Shown piece after piece: positions 8,970 to 16,875 of a stretch of DNA of 64,000 nt (position 1 is the stretch's first letter; each line of letters begins with the position of its first letter). Below the pieces are notes generated by a model. It was given only the letters and a program-made list of their open reading frames with translations, ran no database searches and had not been told where the DNA came from. Made by a program: the position numbers and the translations under genes. The DNA comes from Acidimicrobiales bacterium (GTDB lineage Bacteria; Actinomycetota; Acidimicrobiia; Acidimicrobiales; Palsa-688): the NCBI GenBank assembly GCA_036378675.1, contig DASUWA010000009.1, positions 1 to 64,000 of the forward strand, read 5' to 3'.

Positions 8970-9315
8970 CGTCCTGGCTCCTTCCACCGCGGGTCTGTCC
9001 CCCGGTAGAAGCTCATCGTCGGTGATGCTGGGCCGACGTTGCATCGGGCGGAAACCGCATTGCTGATCCAGGCGGCCCAGTGCCGAGTGGGGTATTTGCC
9101 CCATCGCATCAAAGCGCGGCTGGGGCGAACGTCCGATTTCATGAGGACCATCGATCGGTGAAGATGACGCCATGCAGCAATCGCGTCGGTCGGACAACAC
9201 CTCGAGTCGCGTCGCCGAGCTCATCGAGATGGGCCGCGACCGCGAAGCAGCCGAACTCGCCGTCGCTCGGAGCCGCTCGATCGACGAAACTCGATCCATG
9301 ACCCAAGGAGGGGCG
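8970..9315. other. Divergent intergenic region, 346 bp
   Basis: Contains the AAGGAG site of the minus-strand tautomerase at its left end and a GGAGGGG site just before ATG 9316 at its right end. The frame of the 9316 gene is open back to an ATG at 9172, which would add 48 charged residues (AELIEMGRDREAAELAVARS). That extension has no ribosome-binding site or TANNNT element and exceeds the usual family length, so it is not adopted, but it could be a short separate coding sequence. Nothing else was seen. Confidence 0.4.
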
Positions 9316-9864
9316 ATGGATGTCCTAGACCAGTTTGACCAGCTCGGCCCGCTGCTCGGCGAAGTCGTCGGCGGGATTCGACCCGATCAGCTCGACAATC
9401 CGACGCCGTGTGCCAAGTTCACGGTCCGCGGCATACTCGAGCACATGATTGGTGGGGCAACCGTTTTCACGGCCGCGTTTCGTGGTGTCGAGCCAAACCA
9501 GCCCGACACGAGCGATGTTTTGGTCAGCTTTGGCCCGACTCTGCAGGGCCTTGCCGATTCCGTTCACAGCGCCGGCGCCCTCGAGCGCACCATCCAAGCC
9601 CCGTTCGGCGAGCTGCCCGGGACTACGTTCGCACGGTTCGTGGTCCTGGACGGCCTGATCCACGGCTGGGATCTGGCCACCTCCACCGGCCAGACCTACC
9701 AACCAGCGGACCCGCTAGTCCTGGAGGTCGAAGCCTTCGCCCGCGACGCCGTCGAACCGATGCGCGACGGCGACACCTTCGCAGCGGCTGTTGTGCCGCC
9801 GCCATCGGCCACACCAATCCAGCGACTCGCGGCCTTCACCGGACGACAGCTGGAGGGCGGCTGA
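9316..9864 (+). CDS. TIGR03086 family protein (DinB/mycothiol maleylpyruvate isomerase-like fold)
   Basis: A 182-residue cytoplasmic protein. The N-terminal signature DQLDNPTPCAKFTVRGILEHMIGG matches the family's 'TPC..W.VR.L..H..GG' start, with a His in the first helix that usually binds metal, and GLIHGWDLATSTGQ supplies the second conserved His region (H-x-W-D). Many members are thiol-dependent or metal-binding enzymes of unknown substrate. The start is set by GGAGGGG immediately upstream. A TPR-LuxR regulator follows in the same orientation about 100 bp downstream. Confidence 0.85.
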   Translation: MDVLDQFDQLGPLLGEVVGGIRPDQLDNPTPCAKFTVRGILEHMIGGATVFTAAFRGVEPNQPDTSDVLVSFGPTLQGLADSVHSAGALERTIQAPFGELPGTTFARFVVLDGLIHGWDLATSTGQTYQPADPLVLEVEAFARDAVEPMRDGDTFAAAVVPPPSATPIQRLAAFTGRQLEGG

Positions 9865-9962
9865 GCGACCGCGCGGTCGGATAAGACAGTTCAGGCGGAG
9901 GCTGGCTCGGGCGTCGCTAGCCTCCAGGCCGTGGCTGACGCGGGTCGCAGGAGGGGCACTGG

Positions 9963-11615
9963 ATGATCGCCGCACTCGCCACACTGACCGCGGCTCGTGA
10001 CGCGCTCGCCCGCCACGACTGGGAAGCCTGCCATGACCTCGTCAAGGAACTGTCCCTTGAGGAACCAATGGCCGAAGCGGAGCGCCTCGACCTTCTGGCG
10101 GACGCATCGTGGTGGCTGGGGCGGCTGGAGGAGAGCATCGAAGCTCGGCAAGCCGCCCACCGGATCTTCGAATCGCTCGGAGATCACCGCCGAGCCGGCA
10201 TGTGCGCGGTCTGGCTGTACCAGGATCATTGCCTGCGGGCCCGCCCCGCCGCAGCTTCAGCGTGGCTCCAGCGGGCACGGCGCAGTCTCGACGGTGACAT
10301 CAACTGCGTCGAGTACGGCTCCCTGCTGTTGCGTGAGGCTGAGGCCGCTCACGGCGGACTGCGCCTCGATCACGCCGCCGAGCTAGCCGAAGAGGCCCGC
10401 GCACTCGGCCGGCAACTGACCTCGGCCGACCTCGAAGCCGAGGCTCTGCAGACCCTCGGCCGCGTCCTGATCGACGCCGGCAAGCCCACCGCTGGTGTCG
10501 CCCATCTCGACGAAGCCATGCTCCTTGCCGTCGAAGGGAGGCTCAGCCCGTACGCGACCGGCAAGGTCTACTGCAGCCTCATCAGCGCCTGCGAAGAGCT
10601 CGGAGACTTGCGCAGAGCAGCTGAATGGACAGAGGCCACCGCGACCTGGGCGGCGCAATATCCGTTCGCGATCTTCCCCGGGATCTGCCGGGTTCATCAC
10701 GCCGTAGTTCTCGAGCGCCAAGGCGCTCTGGAAGACGCCGAGCGGGAGGCGACCCGTGCGTGCACCGAGCTGCTCGGTAGTCACCTCCCCAATGCAGCGG
10801 CCGCTTATGCCGAAGTCGGCGACATCCGCCGCCGCCTCGGGCAGCTGGAGCGAGCCGAGGAGGCATTCTCCCAAGCGAAGGAACTGTGCGGGCGGGCCTG
10901 CGCCGGCGCTGCTCTTCTCCGGCTTGCCCAAGGTCGCCCGGAGGAGGCGCGCACGATCATCGCCGGCTGCCTGGCGGACGAGCCCGCTGGTCGGCTCGGC
11001 CGAGCGCGACTCCTCCCCGCCGCCGTACAAGTCGCGGTGGCGGCCGACGATATGGTCCGGGCCCATGCGGGCGTAGAAGAACTGGAGTCGATCGCCGACC
11101 GGTTCGACACCCCCATGCTTCACGCTCAAGCTGCTCTGGCCCGAGGCCGGGTTCAGCTTGCCGAGGGCGACCCGGCCGGCGCCGGCGAGACCCTCCAGGG
11201 GGCCCTACGTCGATGGCAGGAACTCGAGGTGCCCTACGAGGTCGCCACCGCCAGCACCCTCCTCGGCGAAGCGCAACGAGAGGCCGGAGACGAGGACGCA
11301 GCGATTGCGTCCTTCGCAAAAGCCCGAGCACTCTTCGAACAGATCGGTGCACACCTGGACGCGCGCGGAATCGACGCGGCACCGCGAACCCCTCGACCGG
11401 CCGGGCTCACCGAACGTGAAGTCGAGGTGCTGTGCCTTGTCGCCGCGGGCCGGTCCAACAAGGAGATAGCAGCCCGGCTGCACCTGAGCGTCAAAACCGT
11501 TTCCCGGCACCTGACCAACATCTTCAACAAGACCGATGTGTCCTCACGAGCTGCCGCCACGGCGTTCGCTTTCGAGCACCGCCTGATCGCAAAAGTGAGA
11601 AGAAACGAACTCTGA
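9963..11615 (+). CDS. LuxR-family transcriptional regulator with TPR-like repeats
   Basis: A 550-residue regulator. Residues 1-470 are all-helical with recurring TPR-like pairs (DLLADASWWLGRLEESIEAR, EAEALQTLGRVLIDAGKPTA, AAYAEVGDIRRRLGQLERAE). The last 65 residues form a LuxR helix-turn-helix (LTEREVEVLCLVAAGRSNKE, then LHLSVKTVSRHLTNIFNK). It lacks the P-loop NTPase domain of MalT/LAL regulators and a receiver domain, so the TPR part probably senses a ligand or protein. GGAGGGG lies 8 nt before the ATG. It is the last gene of the accessory block; targets are unknown. Confidence 0.9.
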   Translation: MIAALATLTAARDALARHDWEACHDLVKELSLEEPMAEAERLDLLADASWWLGRLEESIEARQAAHRIFESLGDHRRAGMCAVWLYQDHCLRARPAAASAWLQRARRSLDGDINCVEYGSLLLREAEAAHGGLRLDHAAELAEEARALGRQLTSADLEAEALQTLGRVLIDAGKPTAGVAHLDEAMLLAVEGRLSPYATGKVYCSLISACEELGDLRRAAEWTEATATWAAQYPFAIFPGICRVHHAVVLERQGALEDAEREATRACTELLGSHLPNAAAAYAEVGDIRRRLGQLERAEEAFSQAKELCGRACAGAALLRLAQGRPEEARTIIAGCLADEPAGRLGRARLLPAAVQVAVAADDMVRAHAGVEELESIADRFDTPMLHAQAALARGRVQLAEGDPAGAGETLQGALRRWQELEVPYEVATASTLLGEAQREAGDEDAAIASFAKARALFEQIGAHLDARGIDAAPRTPRPAGLTEREVEVLCLVAAGRSNKEIAARLHLSVKTVSRHLTNIFNKTDVSSRAAATAFAFEHRLIAKVRRNEL

Positions 11616-11648
11616 AGAGGATCGCTGCCGGAATTGAGCACACCGCCC

Positions 11649-11814
11649 CCTGGCCTTCCTGACCGCCAAGAACTTGCCGGGGAAGGGCCTGGGGTCAAGG
11701 GACGGCCCGGAGGGGCCGAGCGAGGACACGTAGCGAGCGGAGCGAGCGAAGGCCCGCAGCGACCCTTGTACGCCGGCCCTTCCCCGGCTTACCATCCCGG
11801 CGGCGAAGGCCAGG
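11649..11814. repeat. 166-bp nested inverted-repeat element
   Basis: Outer arms CCTGGCCTTC (11649-11658) and GAAGGCCAGG (11805-11814) are perfect. Inner arms GCCGGGGAAGGGCC (11676-11689) and GGCCCTTCCCCGGC (11775-11788) are also perfect at 14 bp. The spacers between outer and inner arms are 17 and 16 nt, so the whole can fold as one long interrupted hairpin. The central region carries the GC-rich GAGCGGAGCGAGCGAAGG type of sequence. It lies between the TPR-LuxR gene and the response regulator, at the right edge of the accessory block. It could be a bidirectional terminator, a MITE-like insertion or a structured RNA. Confidence 0.7.
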
Positions 11815-11883
11815 AGCCCGACCTCTTCCACGAACGACGGTCCGATCCCTGCATCGGATGGCGATACCGGAGAGACTGTTCAG

Positions 11884-12552
11884 GTGATTCGCCTGCTGAT
11901 CGCCGACGACGAAGCGATGGTTCGCAAGGGGCTCCGCCTCGTGCTCGAGACGGAGGACGATCTGCAGGTCATCGGCGAGGCGGCCGATGGGTACGAAGCC
12001 ATCGAGGAGACGAAGCGCCTCCGCCCCGACGTGGTCCTCATGGACGTGCGGATGCCCCGGCTGGACGGGGTCGAGGCCTGCCGCCAGATCGTCGAGGACA
12101 GCGAAACCAAGGTGGTGGTGCTGACCACCTTCGACCTCGACGAGCACCTGTTCGCGGCGATCCGGGCCGGCGCGAGTGGCTTCCTCCTCAAGGCCTCGCC
12201 CCCCGAGGAGCTCGTGTCAGCGATCAGGGCAGCCCAGGCGGGCAACGCGCTGGTCGAGCCCAAAATGACCAAGCGGCTCCTCGACGAGTTCGCCCGCCGG
12301 CCCGGCACCCCAACGACCGGAGAGATTCCCGATCGGTTCGCCGAGCTCACCGACCGGGAGGTTGACGTCCTCAGGGAGGTCGTCCGAGGGGCGAGCAACG
12401 CCGAGATCGCCGAACGCCTCTACATCAGCGAGACCACCGTCAAGACCCACGTGAACCACATCCTCACCAAGCTCGGGGTCCGCGACCGGATCCAGGCGGT
12501 CGTGCTCGCCTACGACTACGGCCTCGTGGAGCCCGGCGGCACCCGCACCTGA
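11884..12552 (+). CDS. NarL/FixJ-type response regulator
   Basis: A 222-residue two-domain regulator: a receiver domain with acidic pocket (IADDE) and phosphoacceptor D54 in VVLMDVRMP, the conserved T in VVVLTTFD, K in GFLLK, then a LuxR-type helix-turn-helix (ELTDREVDVLREVVRG, LYISETTVKTHVNHIL). GTG 11884 follows a GGAGA motif. No kinase is adjacent; the kinase at 6050-6973, 4.9 kb upstream on the same strand, is of the class that pairs with NarL regulators. The stop codon is the first of a series of nine TGA triplets in a tandem repeat. The next gene encodes a small membrane protein that may be a target. Confidence 0.93.
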   Translation: MIRLLIADDEAMVRKGLRLVLETEDDLQVIGEAADGYEAIEETKRLRPDVVLMDVRMPRLDGVEACRQIVEDSETKVVVLTTFDLDEHLFAAIRAGASGFLLKASPPEELVSAIRAAQAGNALVEPKMTKRLLDEFARRPGTPTTGEIPDRFAELTDREVDVLREVVRGASNAEIAERLYISETTVKTHVNHILTKLGVRDRIQAVVLAYDYGLVEPGGTRT

Positions 12553-12667
12553 CCCGCACCTGACCCCCCACCCTGACCCCCCACCCTGACCCGCACCTGA
12601 CCGGCATTATCTGACCGGCGCAATCTGACCGGCGCAATCTGACCGGCGCAATCTGACCCGCCGTATC
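12550..12667. repeat. Tandem repeat array starting at the response-regulator stop codon
   Basis: Nine units each contain TGACC; TGA triplets start at 12550, 12561, 12574, 12587, 12598, 12612, 12626, 12640 and 12654, giving unit lengths 11, 13, 13, 11, 14, 14, 14 and 14. The 14-bp CTGACCGGCGCAAT unit is repeated exactly three times. The first TGA is the gene's own stop codon. Because lengths are not multiples of three, TGA occurs in all frames. Confidence 0.9.
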
Positions 12668-12787
12668 TCGAGACCGACTGTGAAATCTCGAAGGGAAATC
12701 AGCCGGAGGGTGGAGACCCAAATCGCCCCCTCGGACGATGCCCCGGGAGCACCGACTTCGTACCCTGATTCTTGAAGGAGGAAGACG

Positions 12788-13063
12788 ATGCACAGCTATG
12801 AGACCGGCCCTTACGGAGCCGGCCCCACATATCGAGTGGTCGGGAACGACGAGGACGAGCACAGGCGCCCAAGCGTGTTCAGCCTGGTAGCCCTAATTGC
12901 CGTGATTGCGATCGCGGCGGCTCTGGTTCTGGGCCTGGTGTTCTTGATCCTCGGGACTCTTTTCAGCCTCGCCGGGGCGATCCTGAAGGTGGCGATCCTG
13001 GTCGCCGTGGCCGCCTTGATCTGGCGACGGGTGATGCGCCGGCGCTGCTCCAACCGCATCTAG
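12788..13063 (+). CDS. Small two-helix membrane protein
   Basis: A 91-residue protein with a soluble Tyr/Gly-rich N-terminus (about 30 residues) and two long hydrophobic helices (SLVALIAVIAIAAALVLGLV, and the segment around ILKVAILVAVAALIW) ending in a basic tail (RRVMRRRCSNRI). A very good GAAGGAGG site precedes the ATG. No family recognised. Its position after the NarL-type regulator fits a small envelope-stress effector of the LiaH/PspC-neighbour kind, but that is inference from context. Confidence 0.75.
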   Translation: MHSYETGPYGAGPTYRVVGNDEDEHRRPSVFSLVALIAVIAIAAALVLGLVFLILGTLFSLAGAILKVAILVAVAALIWRRVMRRRCSNRI

Positions 13064-13105
13064 CGATTAGTCCGGAAGGACCAGAAATAAAGCCGCGTGA
13101 GACCC

Positions 13106-13142
13106 TTGACACACCTCTGCGCAGCGCCGTTGAATGTGTCAA
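13106..13142 (+). promoter_or_regulatory. Putative promoter with overlapping 8-bp operator-like inverted repeat
   Basis: A perfect -35 hexamer TTGACA (13106-13111) is followed after 18 bp by TTGAAT (13130-13135), 4 of 6 matches to TATAAT. The same bases form a perfect inverted repeat, TTGACACA (13106-13113) and TGTGTCAA (13135-13142), suggesting repressor control. Transcription from here would give the gene at 13503 a leader of about 360 nt. Confidence 0.45.
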
Positions 13143-13502
13143 CGCATCAACGGGTGCCGGCGCCGTGACGTGGCCGGCGGCACAGGAAAGGAGGGCCCGT
13201 GGGAACATGGAGCTCGCCCGAGGAGGACGGTCCGCCCCGTTAGGACCGGGCTCACGCCGGCAACCGGCCTGAGCCCCAAGTGGTCCGTAGCGGCTGTGGA
13301 CCCTCGAACTGGCCGGCCCTATGGCCGGGTGTCGTCGCGACGCCACCCGGGACGAGGCGGTCCCAAAACAGAGAGCGGCAACCGCAGTCACTGACGGAAC
13401 GGAAGCAGGCGCAGGGAGAGCTCAAGGTGGGCTTCTCTGCGCCGCTTTCGCGTCTGGGCCGCGCATGGCCCACCGACGGTGCGCCGTGCGACGATTGAGA
13501 CC
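13143..13502 (+). promoter_or_regulatory. Long structured 5' leader upstream of the gene at 13503
   Basis: No gene is seen in this stretch. Hairpin 1 spans 13243-13286: nested stems GGACC/GGTCC, GGGCTCA/TGAGCCC and GCCGG/CCGGC around a CAA loop. The segment GGACGGTCC just before it (13226-13234) can pair with the same GGACC, so two exclusive pairings exist. Hairpin 2 spans 13400-13450: a long stem with matching blocks AAGC and GGCGCAG on one arm and CTGCGCC and GCTTTC on the other. It resembles a cis-regulatory RNA but matches no riboswitch class that I know. Confidence 0.4.
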
Positions 13503-14201
13503 GTGACCGATCCAGCCGGCTACCCGCCCGAACCCGCCGGCTACCTTCAACCCCCCGTCCCGAACGGCGACCTCCATTCGAACGGCGACGTCCATTCGAA
13601 CGGCGCCGGTTCAGGACTCGAACGCCGCCGCCCCGCGGAGCTCACCCCCGCCGAACGAGTGCAGCGGAGACGCAACCGCCGCATCCTGTTGACGGTCGCG
13701 TTGCCGGCTCTGCTGCTCGGCGCCGCGGCACTCCTTGCGTCGATCCTCGCCGACAAGGGGACTCCGAGCGCCCACCCACTGTTCGTTCCGCCCGGCTACC
13801 ACGGGGTGACCGACGGAGTCTTCTCCTACGCGGTCCCGAACTCGTGGTCGAAGAACGACGCCTTCTCCGATGACGCAGGAGACCTCGAGACATCCGGCGT
13901 CAGCGGATGGGTCGGCGACCATCTGACCGCCCGGCCGGCAGCGCCGGCGGCCGGGGAGACGCCCCCGCAGGTCTTCCAGTCCTTCGGCATCGGGCGCCCC
14001 ACCCCATTCGACACGAGCACGGCGATCAACGTCGCGGTGCGAAACGCGACCGTCGCCTACCGCTATCAGATCACCCGGCCCGGCGGGTTCAGCGCGACGG
14101 CTATCGACGCGTGGGAATCGTCCTCCGGCGCGGAGCTTTGGCTGATGATCAACGCCAACCCCGAGACCACTGCCGAGATCATCTCGACCCTCAACGGCTA
14201 G
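13503..14201 (+). CDS. Hypothetical membrane-anchored protein
   Basis: A 232-residue protein of unrecognised family. A Pro-rich cytosolic start (TDPAGYPPEPAGYLQPP) includes a short repeat (NGDLHSNGDVHSNG), then basic RRRNRR and one membrane helix (ILLTVALPALLLGAAALLAS, about residues 60-80). The 150-residue extracytoplasmic remainder (SYAVPNSWSKNDAF... through ATAIDAWESSSGAELWLMIN) looks like a small alpha/beta domain, in keeping with LpqN/LpqT-type or PsbP-like surface domains, though I cannot assign it. GTG 13503 is chosen because it opens the TDPAGY start; GTG 13479 is also possible. It follows the long structured leader and converges on the CHAP hydrolase gene. Confidence 0.75.
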   Translation: MTDPAGYPPEPAGYLQPPVPNGDLHSNGDVHSNGAGSGLERRRPAELTPAERVQRRRNRRILLTVALPALLLGAAALLASILADKGTPSAHPLFVPPGYHGVTDGVFSYAVPNSWSKNDAFSDDAGDLETSGVSGWVGDHLTARPAAPAAGETPPQVFQSFGIGRPTPFDTSTAINVAVRNATVAYRYQITRPGGFSATAIDAWESSSGAELWLMINANPETTAEIISTLNG

Positions 14202-14219
14202 AACGCCGGCGCGCCCTCG

Positions 14220-15590
14220 TCACGGGACGGCGAACCCGAAAATCGGCATGCCGTTGTACTCCATCGAATGGCTCGGGAGGAACGGCCCGTTGATGATCAC
14301 GTTGAAATAACCCGAGGGGCCCGGGCCGGCATCGCCCTCGATCGTGTCGATCGATCCGTCCGGCCAGACCTGGGCGACGATGCCAGTGTGCACGGCGGTG
14401 TAGATGCTCTGCGGCCCGGTGCCGTAAAGGATGATGTCACCCGGCGCGGGCCTGCCCGTCGGCGGGATGACCCGGGTGAACCGTGCCGCCCAGTTGTAGA
14501 TGTCGCCGACGAACGCAAAACGGGGAATCGGGATGCCTGCGTTCTCCCACGCCCAGGTGGCAAACAGCGCGCACCACGCCTCGCACGGGCCGTACGGGTT
14601 GCAGAAGTACCCGCTGACCGGGTCCCCCTGGATCTGGCTCGCCGCGCCCTTGACGATCGCTCCCCCGCCGCCCGGATGAGAGAACGCCGTCTCGAACGCG
14701 TCGGGCTCGAGAAGGAAGTACCCCTTTCCACTGTTGGTCCGGGCGATCGCGGCGATCGGCTCGGTCCGCGGGGTGTCGAGGTTGTTGCCGTAGGTGATGG
14801 CGTCGCCTTCGTAGTAGACCGCGCCGTTCGCATTCGAGATCCAGTAACCCTTGCCGTCCTTGGTCGCGGCCATGCCGCTCGCCCAGGCGGCGATCCCGTG
14901 AGAGGCGGGGGTCCCGAAGAATCCTGCGTCGCCGAAGTTGAATATGCCGGCGTCACCGGCGACCATCCAGTAGCCCTTCCCCGTCGGCGAGGCTGCTATC
15001 CCGACGACGGGCGAGTTGAGCTTGATAGCCCCCATCGACCCGTAGAAGGGGGCGTCACCGAAGGTAAAAATGCCTCCGTCGGCGGCTGCCAGCCAGTACC
15101 CATGACCGCTCGGCGTCGCGGCCATCCCGACCACCGGCGAGTTGAGCTTCGTAGCCCCCATCGATCCGTAGAACGGGGCGTCACCGAACGTGAAAACCCC
15201 GCCGTCCGCGGCGACCAACCAGTAACCTCGGCCATCGGGCGTTGCTGCCATCCCGACCACGGGCGAGTACAGGTTGATCGAGCCGCCGGATCCGTAATAG
15301 GGGGCTCCGCCGTAAGTGAACACTCCCCCGTCAGCCGCCACTACCCAGTAGCCGTTGTTCACCGGATCGACTGCCATGCCGACGACCGGAGATGAGAGAG
15401 AAGGCGAAGGTGCCCCGCCGGCGAAGACCGCGTCACCCAATGCGATGACACCAGGGTCGGAATACGCGGCGAGCGATGCCTTCAGTGCGACACGGTTTGT
15501 CGACACCGTGGTCATGAGCGCGGCCGCGCAGGCGACGACCATTGCCCCGCCGATCAAACGTCGCCACCCCGCCCTACTACCTGCCGCCAC
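14220..15590 (-). CDS. Secreted CHAP-domain peptidoglycan hydrolase with 'GYW..A.DGG' repeats
   Basis: A 456-residue exported protein. A signal-type N-terminus (basic, then GGAMVVACAAALMTTVS) is followed by about six tandem 40-45 residue repeats (about residues 65-300) of the form VVGMAATPxGxGYWLVAADG then GVFTFGDAPFYGSMG, likely beta-propeller blades that bind wall or surface polymer. The C-terminal CHAP domain (about 315-456) has catalytic C340 in EAWCALFATWAWE and H401 in VHTGIV, so it should be an amidase or endopeptidase on peptidoglycan. These repeats are common in Acidimicrobiia. Start GTG 15590; TAATGT lies 9 nt upstream, a possible leaderless promoter. Confidence 0.88.
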   Translation of the reverse strand: MAAGSRAGWRRLIGGAMVVACAAALMTTVSTNRVALKASLAAYSDPGVIALGDAVFAGGAPSPSLSSPVVGMAVDPVNNGYWVVAADGGVFTYGGAPYYGSGGSINLYSPVVGMAATPDGRGYWLVAADGGVFTFGDAPFYGSMGATKLNSPVVGMAATPSGHGYWLAAADGGIFTFGDAPFYGSMGAIKLNSPVVGIAASPTGKGYWMVAGDAGIFNFGDAGFFGTPASHGIAAWASGMAATKDGKGYWISNANGAVYYEGDAITYGNNLDTPRTEPIAAIARTNSGKGYFLLEPDAFETAFSHPGGGGAIVKGAASQIQGDPVSGYFCNPYGPCEAWCALFATWAWENAGIPIPRFAFVGDIYNWAARFTRVIPPTGRPAPGDIILYGTGPQSIYTAVHTGIVAQVWPDGSIDTIEGDAGPGPSGYFNVIINGPFLPSHSMEYNGMPIFGFAVP

Positions 15591-15721
15591 CGGGCGGGGA
15601 CATTAGCCGTGCGATATCAGCAATAGTCGGGTTCAAACACTATGGTTCCCCAATTTCTCCTGTGAGCAGTGCTAGTGCTCGCTACCGTCGATGGCAAAGA
15701 CTGCATCCATCGGGAGTGGAT

Positions 15722-16087
15722 ATGGCGAAGCTCGATCATCTCGGCCTGTTCGTCACTGATCTCGGAGCGTGCCGCGACTGGTATACCTCAGTGATCGGGA
15801 TGACCGTCGAGTTCGAGAGTGCAGATCCGCCGGCGATCGGCCTCCAAGACGACAACGACTTCACCCTGATCCTCTCCGCAGCGGGCACGGAGAAGTCGAG
15901 CTGCAGCATTTTCTTTCAGGTCGACGACGTGATGAAGACCTGCGACGACCTTCGTTCGCGTGGAGTCGAGTTCCTCCATCAACCTCAGAGAAACGCCTGG
16001 GGGTTCGGCGCAGAACTCCTCGATCCCGACAGCCGTCTTGTGGGGTTGTGGGACGAGAAGTCGATGAAGGAGAACGCCCCGCAGTAG
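15722..16087 (+). CDS. VOC superfamily (glyoxalase/bleomycin-resistance fold) protein
   Basis: A 121-residue protein formed by two beta-alpha-beta-beta-beta modules: KLDHLGLFVTDLGACRDWYT then GMTVEFE in the first, and CSIFFQVDDVMKTCDDLRSRG with WGFGAELLDPDSRLVGLWD in the second. The metal-ligand pattern H (residue 5) and a late E/D is partly kept. Family members include glyoxalase, dioxygenases and resistance proteins; substrate unknown. A GGGAG motif lies 6 nt before ATG 15722. It is divergent from the CHAP gene and convergent with the methyltransferase gene 1 nt away. Confidence 0.88.
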   Translation: MAKLDHLGLFVTDLGACRDWYTSVIGMTVEFESADPPAIGLQDDNDFTLILSAAGTEKSSCSIFFQVDDVMKTCDDLRSRGVEFLHQPQRNAWGFGAELLDPDSRLVGLWDEKSMKENAPQ

Positions 16088-16088
16088 C

Positions 16089-16829
16089 TCACCGCGTGAG
16101 CACTGCTGCGATGTGCAAGAACATCGGGATGCGCGCCCACCGATCGTTCGGGTCATCGACCGTGACCTCTCGGATGTCGTCGATCGAGAAGCCCGCCGTA
16201 CGCGACGCGGCGATGTAGGACTCGAGGGGACGGTGCTCGCTGTGAAACGTCATCGGCATGCCGTCGCGTTCGATGTCCTCAACGACGCGGTACTGAACGA
16301 GGTACGAGTCGCGGATCACAAACGGGGCTTCGCGATCGTCGCGCTCACCCTCGAAGGTGCCGGCGGAGTTGATCGGGTGAACGATCGCGATAAGGAAGCG
16401 GCCGCCAGGAATGAGGAGTCGCGCTGCCTCCCCGATCGCGCCTTCCCAGTCGTCGACGTCCTGGAGCGACATGAACGCGACGACAAGGTCGGCGCAACCG
16501 GCCCGGAACGGCGTCGCTGCCGCGTCGGCCAGCAAAGTGGGAATCGCCTCGGGTGAGGCAGCGCAGGCACGAGCCAGGCTTGGTGAGGCGTCGAGCGCGA
16601 TGACTCGGTGGCCGAGCGCTACCAGGTCCCGGGCGAGCCGACCCTCGCCTGCTCCCAGGTCGATCGTCAGCCGGCCCGGCGCGGGCACGATCCCGAGAAA
16701 ACGCCTGCCGTGAAACTGGTGATAAGAGTCGAACCCCGGCCGGCGAGCCCAGCCGATCCATTTCTCGGCATTGGACTCCCACGCCTCGCGCATCGACACG
16801 GCGCACATTTTCATCGCCCTAGCGGGCAC
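16089..16829 (-). CDS. Class I SAM-dependent methyltransferase
   Basis: A 246-residue enzyme. SAM-binding motif I is LTIDLGAGEGRLARDL, motif II IALDAS, then DAAATPFRAGCADLVVAFMS and the LLIPGGRFLIAIVHP segment typical of Methyltransf_11 proteins. Substrate unknown. GTG 16829 is the longest start; internal ATGs at 16811 and 16793 are alternatives, and the last (MREAWESNAEKWIGWAR) begins like other members and may be the true start. No clear ribosome-binding site precedes any of them. It is divergent from the 60-codon gene at 16876. Confidence 0.87.
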   Translation of the reverse strand: MPARAMKMCAVSMREAWESNAEKWIGWARRPGFDSYHQFHGRRFLGIVPAPGRLTIDLGAGEGRLARDLVALGHRVIALDASPSLARACAASPEAIPTLLADAAATPFRAGCADLVVAFMSLQDVDDWEGAIGEAARLLIPGGRFLIAIVHPINSAGTFEGERDDREAPFVIRDSYLVQYRVVEDIERDGMPMTFHSEHRPLESYIAASRTAGFSIDDIREVTVDDPNDRWARIPMFLHIAAVLTR

Positions 16830-16875
16830 TGACCATTGCGAGTATCGTCAGCGGGTCTCGACGAAACGGGATGCC

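Noticed and set aside
8739-9299. Longer 186-codon version of the tautomerase
   Set aside because: Catalytic Pro must follow the initiator Met, and AAGGAG precedes the ATG at 8969.
12550-12667. Possible CRISPR array
   Set aside because: Units are 11-14 bp with no unique spacers of 25-40 bp and no cas genes nearby.
13200-13300. SAH or SAM riboswitch
   Set aside because: CCCGAGGAG near 13217 resembles part of an SAH riboswitch, but the remaining conserved core is missing.
15620-15660. tRNA T-arm-like GGTTCAAAC
   Set aside because: No flanking 5-bp stem and no acceptor, D or anticodon arms.
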